Source: Cardiocondyla obscurior
Taxonomy: Eukaryota > Arthropoda > Insecta > Hymenoptera > Formicidae
Direction of reading: 5' to 3'
Length of the DNA stretch: 64,000 bases
Assembly: GCF_019399895.1 (NCBI RefSeq)
Contig: NC_091870.1
Span: 4,770,001-4,834,000, forward strand
Both the position numbers and the translations under genes were made by a program. Positions 22,135-32,643 of this stretch are shown one piece after another; within the stretch, counting starts at the first letter, position 1; each line of letters starts with the position of its first letter. The notes beneath the pieces are model-generated. The model saw nothing but the letters and a program-made list of their open reading frames with translations. It ran no database searches and was not told where the DNA came from.

Positions 22135-22153
22135 GTGGCGACGAGAGACGGAG
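22135..22153 (+). promoter_or_regulatory. Putative primer-binding site
   Basis: TGGCGACGAGAGACGG follows one base after the 5' LTR. The TGGCGAC start is consistent with a tRNA 3' end as reverse-transcription primer. The specific tRNA (possibly Arg) is inference. Confidence 0.5.
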
Positions 22154-22196
22154 AACGGACAATTTAAGAAGACTTTACACATAGAAATAAAGTAAA

Positions 22197-25100
22197 ATGA
22201 CGCAGCAACCTGGAACATCGACTCAGAAGGCGCAAACGGCTATACCAAATTCACTAACGATTGAGCCGTTCGATGCTGGAAATACAACGTGGAGACGCTG
22301 GTTACAAAGGCTGCAGGGAGCATTCATGATTTTTAAAATAACGGAGGCGGAGCGGGTACCTTACTTATTACATTACGTGGGACTCACGGCCTTCGACATT
22401 CTGTGCGATAGATTGGATCCGGAGGATCCATTTGGAAAATCCTTCGAGAAACTAACAGAAATTCTGGAGGAATATTACGATCCGCCACCGCTAGAAATTG
22501 CAGAAAATTTTCGGTTCCACCAACGTCGTCAGGAGAGTGGCGAAAGTGTGCAACAATTTGTGACGGCACTGCACAAATTGAGCATACATTGTAAATTTGG
22601 AAATTATTTGAAGACGGCACTTAGGAATCAATTAGTGTTTGGCCTGGCGAGTAAGAAGATACAGACGAGACTTTTGGAAAAAAAGGACTTGACGTACGAG
22701 GAGGCGCTAAAAGTGGCCACGACGATGGAGCTGTCGGAGAAGGGCTCGGCATCGCTGCAAGCATCGGGAGTGCAATCAATGGCACAGGTGGATGTGATGC
22801 AGGCGGGGAAGATGCCGTTAAGAAGATCGGGACCAAATAATCCAGGGGCAGCGCAAAAAAGAAGGTTTTCAAATAATTTTTCGAAACGTACTAACGAACA
22901 TGTAAATTTTGGACCAAAAGTGAGGTCAAATAGTTATTACCCGGAGCAAAATTTAAGTAACTCAAACGCGATAGGTCGTAAAAACATTAAATGTTACAGA
23001 TGCGGTAGAGGGCATTTAGCATCACAATGTACGATAAATAGAGATATTCGATGTGCGAGCTGTGGTGGAAAGGGACACCTAAAAAGAGTCTGCTTCAAGG
23101 CAAAGGAGAATACGAATCAACTGGAGGAAATCTTTCAAATTGAACATCCTCAGTATCGGGACAAATTCTTTTACACGCTGCAAGTCAACGAAAAGCAAGT
23201 ACGATTTGAGGTGGATAGCGGCTCCGCGGTTACCGTAATGAATAAAATTGAAGCGAAAAAGTTGTTTCCAAACGCGAATATATACAAAACAAATTTAAAT
23301 TTAGTAGCGTTCTGTAAGACAATCATAGAAATAATAGGATACATGTCAGTGACGGTTGTAAGTAGAGAAATAAGTTGCGAGTTAAATATTTACATTACAG
23401 GGATAGATAGAAAACCATTATTAGGTAGAGAATGGATCCGTCAATTATGTATTACCGGCGGAGTATCAAATTTCCTGAACTGCAATGCTTTGGAGGCGCG
23501 CGAGAATAAAATAAAATTAAAACAGCTATTACAAAAGTATAGCGAAGTACGTTCAGAAAAATGGGCTAAAATACAAGGAATTCAGGCAAAATTAACATTA
23601 AAACCGGAAGCAAAACCGATATTCTTAAAAGCGCGACCGGTACCGTTCAAATTAATAGAATTAATAGATAGAGAACTAGAAGAATTATCAAAAGCAGGGG
23701 TAATAGTCAAAGTAGAAACGGCAGAATGGGCCACCCCAATTGTACCTATATTAAAGGCGGATGGTCGAGTACGAATTTGTGGCGATTACAAAGCCACGGT
23801 AAATCCGCAATTACGAATAGATGACCACCCGTTACCGACGATAGATGAATTATTCGCGAAACTAAGTAAAGGAAAACAGTTTACAAAAATAGATCTACGG
23901 CAGGCGTACCTGCAATTAGAATTAGATGAGGAAAGTAAGGAGATTCTAACACTAAATACGCATCGCGGATTATTTAAAATTAAAAGATTAATGTACGGAA
24001 TTGCGTCTGCACCCGCGATTTGGCAGAGAACGATTGAAAATATTTTAACGGGAATTCCAGGCACAGCGGTGTTTTTAGACGATATTATCGTAACCGGAGA
24101 ATCGGAGGCAATGCATTTACAACGATTAGAAGTAGTGTTAAATAGATTACTAAAATTTAATATTAGAATAAATCTAGAAAAGTCAAAATTTATGGTTGAC
24201 GAAGTAAAATACTGTGGATTCGTAATACGAGAAGATGGAATTCACAAAGAAGAAACAAAGTTATTGGCGATAAAGAAAATGCCGCGGCCGCGAAACGAAC
24301 AAGAAATTAGAGCATTCGTGGGTATGGTAAATTATTACGGTCGGTTTATTCGGAATTTGAGTTTAATTTTGTACCCGTTAAACAAGTTATTACACAATAA
24401 TGTACCGTTTAAATGGACAGAGGAACAGGAACGAGCATTCTTAAAGGCAAAAAAAGAGTTTCTGAATAAAGAAGTGTTAGCACACTTTGATGCGAAATTG
24501 CCGCTGACTCTGGCAACGGACGCGAGTCCATACGGCGTCGGGGCCGTTTTATCGCAAGTATATCCGGACGGAACAGAAAAAGTACTCCAATACGCGTCGC
24601 AAACGTTATCGGAAACACAAAAGAAATATTCACAAATAGATAAGGAAGCGTTCAGCATCATTTTCGGGGTAAAGAAGTTTTATCAATATTTATACGGAAA
24701 TAAATTCACGTTGCTAACGGACCATAAACCGTTGATACATATTTTTGCGCCAAACAAGAGTTTGCCAGTCTATAGTGCGTTAAGAATGCAGCACTATGCA
24801 ATCTTTTTACAGGGTTTTAACTACGAAATTAAGTACCGAAAAGCAAATGAACACGGGAACGCGGATTGCCTATCGAGGTTATCGTTATCAGACACAAATC
24901 CACGAATGGACGTAATTGAAGCATTTCAATTAGAAGAATTGCGTGAATTCCCAATTAATGCGAGACAAATAGCCCAAGAAACAAAACGTGAGGAAAAATT
25001 AAATAAATTACTAGAAGCATTGCAGGCAGGAAAGGAAATACCAAGCGAGGACCGTTTTAATTTAAATATAGAAGAGTTTAATGTACAGAGCGGTATTATA

Positions 25101-25883
25101 TTGAGAGGACACAGAGTGGTAATTCCACAAACGTTAAAGAAAGAAGTGTTAAAGCAACTACATGAAGGCCATTTCGGTATAAACAAAACAAAAGAGATAG
25201 CACGCGGTTACTGCTGGTGGTCGGGAATTGATAAAGATATTAAAGATCAGATAGAAAATTGTAAAATGTGTAATAAAGTACAAAATATCCCGCCAAAACT
25301 TGAACAACATGCGTGGGAACCAGCAGTCACAGCGATGCAGCGAATACACGCGGACTTTGCGGGACCATTTTTGGGAAAAATGATTTTAGTATTAGTGAAT
25401 GCGTACTCCAAATGGCCCGAGGTCAAAATTGTTAAGAATATTACGGCGAAAAACATTATAAAAGAATGTAAAAGTATTTTTGCGGCGTACGAGATACCAA
25501 AAATGTTGGTAACCGATAACGGTAGAACATTCATTGCGGAAGAATTTAAAAAGTTTTTGAAAGAATACGGGATAATACACAAATGTACAACACCATATTA
25601 TCCAGCGACAAATGGTCAGGCAGAGAGATTCATACAAACGTTTAAAAACGCATTAAAGAGAGAAAACGCAACGATAGAAAACGTAGAAGAAAAGATAGAA
25701 AAAGTATTACGTAATTATAGAGCAGCACCACACACAATGACAGGGAAATCACCCGCGGAATTATTTTTGGGTAGGAAAATGCGAACCAAACTAGATCTGA
25801 TACTCCCGGAAGAAAAATCGGAAGAAAATAAAAGGTTTAATAGAAAAGAGAGAGATAGAGGTAGGAACGCGCGTAGCGTGTAG
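22197..25883 (+). CDS. Gypsy Gag-Pol polyprotein, C-terminus frameshifted
   Basis: This ORF of 1228 codons fuses Gag and Pol with no internal frameshift. Gag has two zinc knuckles near residues 266-299 (CYRCGRGHLASQC and CASCGGKGHLKRVC). The protease active site is DSGSA at about 340. Reverse transcriptase spans about 480-660 with KIDLRQAYLQ and FLDD (Asp 628). RNase H begins near ATDASPYGVG (775). Integrase follows: an HH-CC zinc domain at about 985-1025 (CKMC), then catalytic residues in HADFAG (1053), VTDNG (1107) and GQAERF (1143), a D,D35E spacing. It encodes all enzymes for RNA-mediated copying. The ORF stops about 25 residues after the integrase core region, and homologous-looking sequence continues in another frame to 26226, so one indel has cut off the C-terminus. 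GC content and codon use are like the AT-rich surroundings. Confidence 0.95.
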   Translation: MTQQPGTSTQKAQTAIPNSLTIEPFDAGNTTWRRWLQRLQGAFMIFKITEAERVPYLLHYVGLTAFDILCDRLDPEDPFGKSFEKLTEILEEYYDPPPLEIAENFRFHQRRQESGESVQQFVTALHKLSIHCKFGNYLKTALRNQLVFGLASKKIQTRLLEKKDLTYEEALKVATTMELSEKGSASLQASGVQSMAQVDVMQAGKMPLRRSGPNNPGAAQKRRFSNNFSKRTNEHVNFGPKVRSNSYYPEQNLSNSNAIGRKNIKCYRCGRGHLASQCTINRDIRCASCGGKGHLKRVCFKAKENTNQLEEIFQIEHPQYRDKFFYTLQVNEKQVRFEVDSGSAVTVMNKIEAKKLFPNANIYKTNLNLVAFCKTIIEIIGYMSVTVVSREISCELNIYITGIDRKPLLGREWIRQLCITGGVSNFLNCNALEARENKIKLKQLLQKYSEVRSEKWAKIQGIQAKLTLKPEAKPIFLKARPVPFKLIELIDRELEELSKAGVIVKVETAEWATPIVPILKADGRVRICGDYKATVNPQLRIDDHPLPTIDELFAKLSKGKQFTKIDLRQAYLQLELDEESKEILTLNTHRGLFKIKRLMYGIASAPAIWQRTIENILTGIPGTAVFLDDIIVTGESEAMHLQRLEVVLNRLLKFNIRINLEKSKFMVDEVKYCGFVIREDGIHKEETKLLAIKKMPRPRNEQEIRAFVGMVNYYGRFIRNLSLILYPLNKLLHNNVPFKWTEEQERAFLKAKKEFLNKEVLAHFDAKLPLTLATDASPYGVGAVLSQVYPDGTEKVLQYASQTLSETQKKYSQIDKEAFSIIFGVKKFYQYLYGNKFTLLTDHKPLIHIFAPNKSLPVYSALRMQHYAIFLQGFNYEIKYRKANEHGNADCLSRLSLSDTNPRMDVIEAFQLEELREFPINARQIAQETKREEKLNKLLEALQAGKEIPSEDRFNLNIEEFNVQSGIILRGHRVVIPQTLKKEVLKQLHEGHFGINKTKEIARGYCWWSGIDKDIKDQIENCKMCNKVQNIPPKLEQHAWEPAVTAMQRIHADFAGPFLGKMILVLVNAYSKWPEVKIVKNITAKNIIKECKSIFAAYEIPKMLVTDNGRTFIAEEFKKFLKEYGIIHKCTTPYYPATNGQAERFIQTFKNALKRENATIENVEEKIEKVLRNYRAAPHTMTGKSPAELFLGRKMRTKLDLILPEEKSEENKRFNRKERDRGRNARSV

Positions 25884-26226
25884 GAATTATGTAAGCAGAG
25901 AAAAATGGAAATTTGGAATAGCAGAACATAGGCTAGGAAAACTGCATTACCAAATACGCTTAGACAATAATCGAAGTTGGAAACGACACAGAAATCAGAT
26001 GCGCGTAATAGGGAGGAATACACCGTTAGACGAAGAAGAAAACGATGAGGCGTATGGGCCAATAGAAGAGATTTTAACGGAACAGCGGAGAACAATAAAC
26101 CCTGTAACTCCACCACAGCCCGAACGGAGAATAAGAGTAATCAATAAAGAAAGAAGCAAGGAGTTGCGGCGCTCCGATAGAATAAAACGACCGCCGATAC
26201 GGTACAGTCTAGGGATTAGAAATTAA
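25884..26226 (+). pseudogene. Gypsy Pol C-terminal tail, displaced by frameshift
   Basis: From about 25862 a second frame reads NYVSREKWKFGIAEHRLGKL and continues without stop through the ORF at 25999-26226 (ending in a basic tail, RSDRIKRPPIRYSLGI). This is the usual place and style of the integrase C-terminal domain and Pol tail in this clade. A single-base-type indel near 25860 therefore separates it from the main ORF. Confidence 0.75.
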
Positions 26227-26317
26227 AAAGCGAAAGTAAAGTCAAAGGTAGAAAGTAGAGAGATCAAATGTAAGAAAGAGAAAGACGAAAGCAAGCAAGC
26301 TTCAAAAGAAAGAGACA

Positions 26318-26579
26318 TGTTGTGGCGGCTCGAAGAGCTGACAAGCAGCCTGAGACGAACAAGTGAAGAGCACGCGGTGTAAGCGTGCAAGAGTAGGAAG
26401 AGAACGCGCGACGTTCGAGCACGAGTGTCCGAGGACACGCTCCGCACTCGCTTACAAACTGTCGAAGAGATAAGTGTATTGTTAAGTAAGAAATATAGAT
26501 AGTAAATTAAGTACACCGGCAATTCTTAATTTCCTGCGATCTCATAGTCCGCGATTACAAACCGGGGAAACTTATAACA
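26318..26579 (+). repeat. Gypsy 3' LTR
   Basis: 262 bp, TGTTGTGG to TTATAACA, followed by the GTTAT duplicate. Seven substitutions from the 5' LTR, most of them transitions. Confidence 0.95.
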
Positions 26580-26714
26580 GTTATGCTTGATAAAAACATA
26601 AATAATATGGATAAAGTAATCACTCGAATGTACACAGCAAACAAGAAATAACTTAAAAAATGTTGTTTAATTATGATTCAGAATAATATTTTTGTGTTTT
26701 TCATTTGATGAAGT

Positions 26715-27536
26715 TGTAGCGCGGTAACTTTGCCAGGAATGAAACTCGCCGGGATCCGGGGTACGGACAGAAACCAAGACGTAATTAAAAATTACACAAC
26801 CCATTTATTTACTAAATAATACAATTAACTTATTTACAAAAGAATAATCGTCTTTCGATGATGTTGTATGACGGTGGGTAGTCGTGTACGGATTCGCGGT
26901 CGCAAGTCGTCGGTGCAAGTGTAATGGTAGAGCCGTTCGGGCCGTGTCGGACGTACAGTTCTGCGGTCACAAGTTGTCGGCGCAGGTGTACCAGTGAGGG
27001 CCTTCCTGGCTGTGTCGGGCGTACAGTTCCGCGGGTGCGAGTCTTCAGAATAAGAGCGCTGGTTCGCGGGTGATGTCAGCAGACCGAGTGTGCCTGGTCT
27101 GGGAAGACTCGAAAGTGCCCAAGCTCGATTAGAATCGGAGCGGGCAGCCGGGAGCGCACAGTCGAGGAAGGCACGGGAGCGCCCGAGTCAGGTCGTTAGC
27201 GTTGTCTGGAGCTGGGTGCGTCCGGTCGAGAAGAACTTGGAAGCGCCCAAGCCTGGTGGATCGGTGTCTGGAGTGCGCTCGAGATCGGAATGAGGTGCCG
27301 ACTCGTGCTTGAGTCGGTTTATATACCCGAAAGGGGAGAAAATTCCCTTCCGAGTCACGTTCGTAGCGGTGTGCGGCGCGAGTGGGTGGTCGTTCCGGCT
27401 ACGCGTTCTGGGCGGATGTTCGACTCGGCTACCCGACACGAATTTTACGGGACTATTAATATTTGGGGCGATGGATGATTGTTGCAACGCGAGGTCAATC
27501 CGCCTCCTGACAGTGGCTTTTGCCACAAGTTTATGT
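26715..27536 (-). mobile_element. Solo LTR, about 822 bp, GC-rich (LTR-B relative)
   Basis: It starts TGTAGCGCGGTAAC and ends GGCTTTTGCCAC(A). AAGT precedes it (26711-26714) and AAGT is found at 27537-27540, overlapping the terminal A, so the duplication is slightly ambiguous. The minus strand has GGGTATATAAACCGACTC (TATA) and AATAAATGGG (poly(A)). GGGAGCGCCCGAG and GAAGCGCCCAAG hairpin words link it to LTR-B. Confidence 0.7.
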
Positions 27537-27638
27537 AAGAAAACGTCTGTTTAGATAGAACATTTTCTTGGAAACTTGTAGATGGCGTTATGCGTTAAAA
27601 CTACGTTTAAATATTTTTATTAACCAATATTTGTAAGT

Positions 27639-28288
27639 GTATTAAAATGAGTATTGCAAAAATAAATTTATACGGAAATGCCGCGGGGATGGCACGCGGT
27701 CGTAGCCGGTTGAGATTATACGAAAAGGCGAGTGGAATTCCTTCGTGTTAGAGCCACGCGGCGGCACGCGGTGGGCACGTGTTCGCCTTGTAAGATCCGC
27801 ACTGAATTTAGGATGAGTTTCTGGTGAGTTTTACTATAGGGTGAGGTCTGTCCTTTTGATAGTTATATAGAGTTCTTAATGAGTCTAAACTGCAAGCACA
27901 ATTATATTAATTATGAGACCAAAACGCTGCGAAGTTTGACGAGTTACTGAGCACGAGGTTCAACACGCCTCGTGCTGCAGGATGATGTCTTCCAGAAGAT
28001 TCTTGGCGTGTTGCACACTGCAAAGATGATCTGGATGAGTTGTACTGGAGACAAGGCGATGAGTTGAACGATGAGTAGCACGATGAGTAGCACGATAAGT
28101 AAGAATTCTGAGAGAAGCACATTGCACGTTGTTGCACACGAGGTGATGCTTGGCACGGCTGAGTGAACACTGATAAGCCTCGAGTCGGCAACGCCTTCGA
28201 GAATCGGAGGCAATTATCGAACGACGGATCGATATCGATCCGTCGCCGGCGATCGGCCATGAGGTGCTGTCCCCGCGGCGGTGACATG
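27639..28288 (-). mobile_element. Possible LTR, GC-rich, unconfirmed
   Basis: Read on the minus strand it starts TGTCACCGCCGCGG, has CTCTATATAACTATC as a TATA-like site, and ends near CACTTACA. No flank duplication is seen. It holds a short repeat of the GATGAGTAGCAC type (28072-28100) on the plus strand. Confidence 0.3.
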
Positions 28289-28299
28289 ATTAATTACTA

Positions 28300-30151
28300 A
28301 ATTGAAATCTTTTAACAGCAATTGTTAACTTAGAATTGTTTATAACAATTTATTAATTTGTTTATTCATATAAGATTTTTAATTACTCAGTTGTGCGTTA
28401 TGGCAACGAGTCTTTGTTCCGTTCGTAGTTGATTATTAGGAGCATTAGTTTAGAAAATGTTGGTGTTACTATTTTGTGTCATTTTGTGTCGGTCTCTGAT
28501 TTTGAACAGTGGTCATAAGTCGAGAACTAAAAGAGATAGAAAGAAAATGTTTAATAGTTTTTTAAATGAGAGCTCAAATGTGACAAGATACACGTAACAG
28601 AAAATTTTGAATAATTGGATAGTGTTTTATTTGTTTATAACAATTTGGATAATTAACTAATTAAGAAAGTTTATTTATAAAACCATTTTTATTCCTTTAT
28701 TCAATCTCTTTATAAATCAATTAATAGTTTATTAATATTTTATAATTTAGAGGGTTTTTAATTAATTTTTGTATCTCTTGTTTTTCAGTAAATGTATTCC
28801 GGTTCTTCAAACTATCCAAGTTTGTAAAATTTCTATATCTCGAAATCTACAACGAGTAGAAGAAAGTATAATATATGGATTTGAGGTAATTTTGCAAATG
28901 CCGAAAGATGCATGAAACAGAATTTGAAAATATTGTACTTGTTTAATTTGTTTATAACAAATTTAATAATTAATTAATAAAGAATAACTTTTATAAAAAT
29001 TAATTTGTATATCTATTTGCTTCTTATACAAATATAATTATATGTCCTTGAAATTTTGTAAATAAAGGGAGTTCTTTCTATACGTGTGTTGTAATGTATG
29101 TATGTGTGGATAAGAGTAAAAGTTTAAAAATTCATAGCTGCTAAACTAATAAAGATTAAGAAAAGATATTTAATATACGTTAATAATTCATAGGGAAGTA
29201 TGATTTAGCGTTATAAAATTTGAGTGTTAATGGTTATTAATTTTAATTTATTTATAACAATATACTATTAATGCCCACAAAGGTATAAGTCTATATGGAT
29301 TTTTAAATGGGGAATCATAAGGTTCTTCACATCTAAGAGGATAAAGCTTAATCTTTAATGGTTTAATAATTATTAAGGATTTTATGCGAGAAATGTATCA
29401 GGAGAACATGAGTGTGTAACTTTAAAAATTTATAAGTCCAAAACTAAGACAGATTAAGAAACGGTTAATAAGGGTTTGTTATTAGTTATTTAGAGCTCTT
29501 TAAAACGTATATAACAAAAATTAAAAATTATTAAATTATTAATTTTATGTTGGTCGATCGAGAGTCTAAGTTCTATAAGAGAGCTCGCGCGGCTATGTCT
29601 ATCGTATGGACTGTGCGGCTAAGTCCTTTTTACAATTCATACTTAGTAATTTTTATAGATGAAAAGACAAGAGTACGCGCGGCTAAGTCCCATGCCTTTA
29701 CCATTTTTGCGGCTAAGGCTTTGTACGTACATTTATTTATATGGTTCGAAGACCGATTGATTCAGAGTATTATCTAAATTAATTAAGTGTACGAGGTAAG
29801 TAAAAATTATTATTAGGATATAGTTTTAAAGAGAAAAGTTCAAAGTTTAATTTAAATTAATCCGGATATTTTTATGATTATTATTTTTGAAAATATTACG
29901 AATCAAACCTGGGGTCCCAGTAATTTACCGTTAGACACACATATATATGTATGCTCATTGGCACTTGCCGGGACTTTTGCTATATAACGGGTGACTTTTC
30001 CTTTAATCCTTTTTTTATAAATTAGGTTTTTGATTTTAGATAGAAAATGTTATAATAAAAGTTATTATAGGTCTTATAAGTTTCTCAAAAAAAATTATAA
30101 TTAATATTATTTATGGTATATTATCAAAAGTTATATATTATCATAAGTTAT
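28300..30151. repeat. Degenerate tandem repeat, about 300-bp units
   Basis: TTTGTTTATAACAATTT or close variants recur near 28335, 28635, 28950 and 29250, each in a similar AT-rich context (for example AAACTAAGACAGATTAAGAA versus AAACTAATAAAGATTAAGAA). More units lie at 32000-32400, past the LTR at 30156. There is no gene. The 76-codon ORF at 29547 contains four GCGGCTAAGTC-like words and is not convincing. Confidence 0.55.
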
Positions 30152-30155
30152 ATAT

Positions 30156-31873
30156 TGTCACGATATTTTCTCTCCTCCTCCTGGAGGAAAGTCGCGAGCA
30201 AAAAGAGACGTCCGTGCACGGACGGAAAATCCGTGCACAGTCGTGACACGAGGGTAGGGAGGGAGGAGGAGTCGCGGTACCTCGGCCGTATTCCGGCGCG
30301 GGACGGCGGGATCTCACACTAATACAATATTGGGCGCCAGGCACGGGCTCAACCGTGCCGATTTTTATCCCGGATTAGTTATCCGTTCCTTGACAATTAA
30401 CACCAAACTCGAACCGCCGTCACGCGCGGGGGCTAGCTCATCCGAACCGAGAGGGGCGGGGTATAGTGGGCGGAATTCTCGGACAAACGGGAACGACAGC
30501 ACAAAATAATACGTACGCGAACAAGGCCATAAACAATATATAATCCGTTTATTGGCCTCAACGGAACAGAACGACTAACAAAAATAAATGTAAGCGTAGG
30601 AGGGCTCAATCTTCGCGCGATCGCCTTGATCGTAGTTTCGACTTCGAACAAATATTAAAGCGCGAACGAGTATCTCACTTAGATCTCGCTTTCCCGTACT
30701 TCTCGCGTCGGCCCTGAAGGTTGTGGTGCCGGCCACGCGCCTCCCGAGCACGCGGCGTGTTTACGTGGGACACTGCGATACAAAAGGATTTACGCGTAAG
30801 ATCGCCTGTCGTTAACGAAATCGCGGTAGATTTTTCCCGGCCTTGGTCGCTGCCGAGGGCTCTCCGTGCGGACACGACATACGAACGCTTTACAACCGCT
30901 AGAATCACATAGCGCGAACAAACTGTCCCGGTGTTTCTCGCGGGGTCCAAACACCGGCCTTCAGACGCCCGTCGACTGCCACTCTCTAACGCTACGTCCT
31001 TACCTCGCGACTAAGATCCACCGAGAAAAAACTAACGGGCCCGCGCGCCCGTTCTACGTGGCCGGGTATTGTCTAAAGCCGCGTCGGTCTCCCCGGAAGG
31101 CAGAGGGCTGTACAATATAACAATTCCGCAGTGCGGGTGGAAGATCTCACCGATGAAATTTCGCCTGGGCTTCTTGCGATCTCCTCTCTCTCGTCCTCGC
31201 TCGCTCCCGCAGGCTTTCTCGCTCCGTCGTTCTCTGTCTCTTGCTCTCGATCGCACCCGGTCGCTCAATCTCTCTATCGCTCGGTGTGTCTCGCCTATCG
31301 CCCGCCTATCACGCCGGTCTACACGGAAGAGAGCGAGGACCGCGCGAATTTTTGGCACGAGGCCCGGCGTATCCCCACTCTCGCGCCTCGCGGATTTTTC
31401 CGCGCTGCGTTGCCGATTTCCCGCGGAAGCCGCTGCCCTCACAGAGCCCTATCGGTACTAGCCGGGTGGCGCGGGTTTCGGATAGTCCGTTGTCGCAACA
31501 ATTCTCCCGCAGGTGGTTTTCGGCGTTGAAACGTGTAGGCGACAAGCCTCCCCCACGGTTCTCGGGATGGGTGGCCTCCCATCCCGGGCCCGCATCCGGT
31601 CACCCCGTTTTCTGGAAGTTTGCGCCTCCGCCTATGGTTCGCTCTTCTCGCTCCTCCCGCGGCAAGGACAGTCGGCAATCTCGGCAACATACGGTAGTAA
31701 CAAAATCCACCAACGCGATCGTTAATTACCGCCTCGAAAAAATAACGCTACATCCTCCGGAGATTTCCGCGACCCCTTTTGCTCTCCTCGCTATCGCGAT
31801 TCGTCCAGCGCCGCTGCGCCTTTGTGACGGCCGCGGGGAGCTGCGACGAAGCAGCGAAAGCCGCCACGTCACA
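30156..31873 (-). mobile_element. Solo LTR, 1718 bp (family LTR-D, copy 1)
   Basis: It starts TGTCACGATATTTTC, ends CGCCACGTCACA and is flanked by ATAT (30152-30155 and 31874-31877). The flanks are AT-rich, so the duplication is weak evidence by itself. The copy at 62947 confirms the left boundary and much of the sequence (CCGTGCACGGACGGAAAATC versus CTGTGCGCGGACGGAAAATC, and GCGCGGGGGCTAGCTCATCC in both). A minus-strand AATAAACGG near 30548 gives the orientation. The long ORFs inside come from high GC content. Confidence 0.8.
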
Positions 31874-31877
31874 ATAT

Positions 31878-32643
31878 ATATAACATTATTTAATAATGGT
31901 GTGATTATTTTTATATATTCTGTTTCTATAGGGAGAGATGAATACAGCTATATAATTTTTTTCTACCGGTTATATCGTTTTATATTTTATTTTAATTTTA
32001 TACGATTTAATTTGTGGTTCCTTGGTTTCATAAGAGAAAACTGAACTGAAAAATTCAAATCCAGCAAATTTTTATATCTCGGAAACTATTACAGATACCC
32101 AAAAATGGTATATACAAAAGTTTCTGTATTTTTAACAACAAGATTGATAACCATCATAGTTTTTATATTTTATTTATAATTTTAATTGTTTATAACAATT
32201 GATATTAAAAAATGTCTTATTATGAAACTGTTATTTTTACATATGTTGCTACTGTAAGACAGAAGAACATGTTTCTATATGTTTTCTATTTATATATCAT
32301 TGTTATAAGGTTTATTTTCAATAGTTAATAATTGTTCATGAGATTTGTTAGTAGGAGTTGTCACAAAATGTCGGTTTCTTGTGTCTATATGTGCAATTGA
32401 GTGTAGTTAGAGTAAATTTAATGGGTCAGGTTATGATTGGTTGGCTCTGGACATGACTTAAGACGGTACTTATTGTAGATGTCGCTTGTGTCTCTTAGAA
32501 ATTTGTCGAGTGACTGTACTGTAAGTAGTGACAAGTAATGACTGTACTACAAGTGCCGGTGTAGTAAGTGTAGTTATATTTAAATTATTTTAAAATAGTA
32601 ATAATTTGAAAAAATTTTTGCTGGTGGTTAGGTTTTACCCGTG
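31878..32643. repeat. Continuation of the degenerate tandem repeat, then AT-rich DNA
   Basis: TTGTTTATAACAATTG at 32187 and the ATATCTCGGAAACTATTACA segment match units left of the LTR. After 32400 no repeat or gene is seen. Confidence 0.45.

Larger units (their letters stand above)
21868..26584 (+). mobile_element. Ty3/Gypsy LTR retrotransposon, nearly complete
   Basis: Two 262-bp LTRs (21873-22134 and 26318-26579) flank one gag-pol ORF. GTTAT duplicates lie at 21868-21872 and 26580-26584. The two LTRs differ at 7 of 262 positions by my count (about 97% identical), so the insertion is fairly young but not new. The internal region begins GTGGCGACGAGAGACGGAG, the place of the primer-binding site. 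A purine-rich tract (CAAAAGAAAGAGACA) precedes the 3' LTR. There is no env. Confidence 0.95.

Noticed and set aside
23786..25637. Minus-strand ORFs of 63-111 codons inside the Gypsy element
   Set aside because: They are antisense shadows of the Gag-Pol frame.
29547..29777. 76-codon ORF as a gene
   Set aside because: It overlaps a cluster of repeated GCGGCTAAGTC words and a degenerate repeat region; no domain is seen.
31032..32044. A 267-codon plus-strand ORF and overlapping minus-strand ORFs
   Set aside because: Contained almost entirely in the 1.7-kb LTR-D. Arg/Ser/Pro-rich composition on both strands is a GC artefact, and the ORF end runs into unrelated AT-rich DNA.
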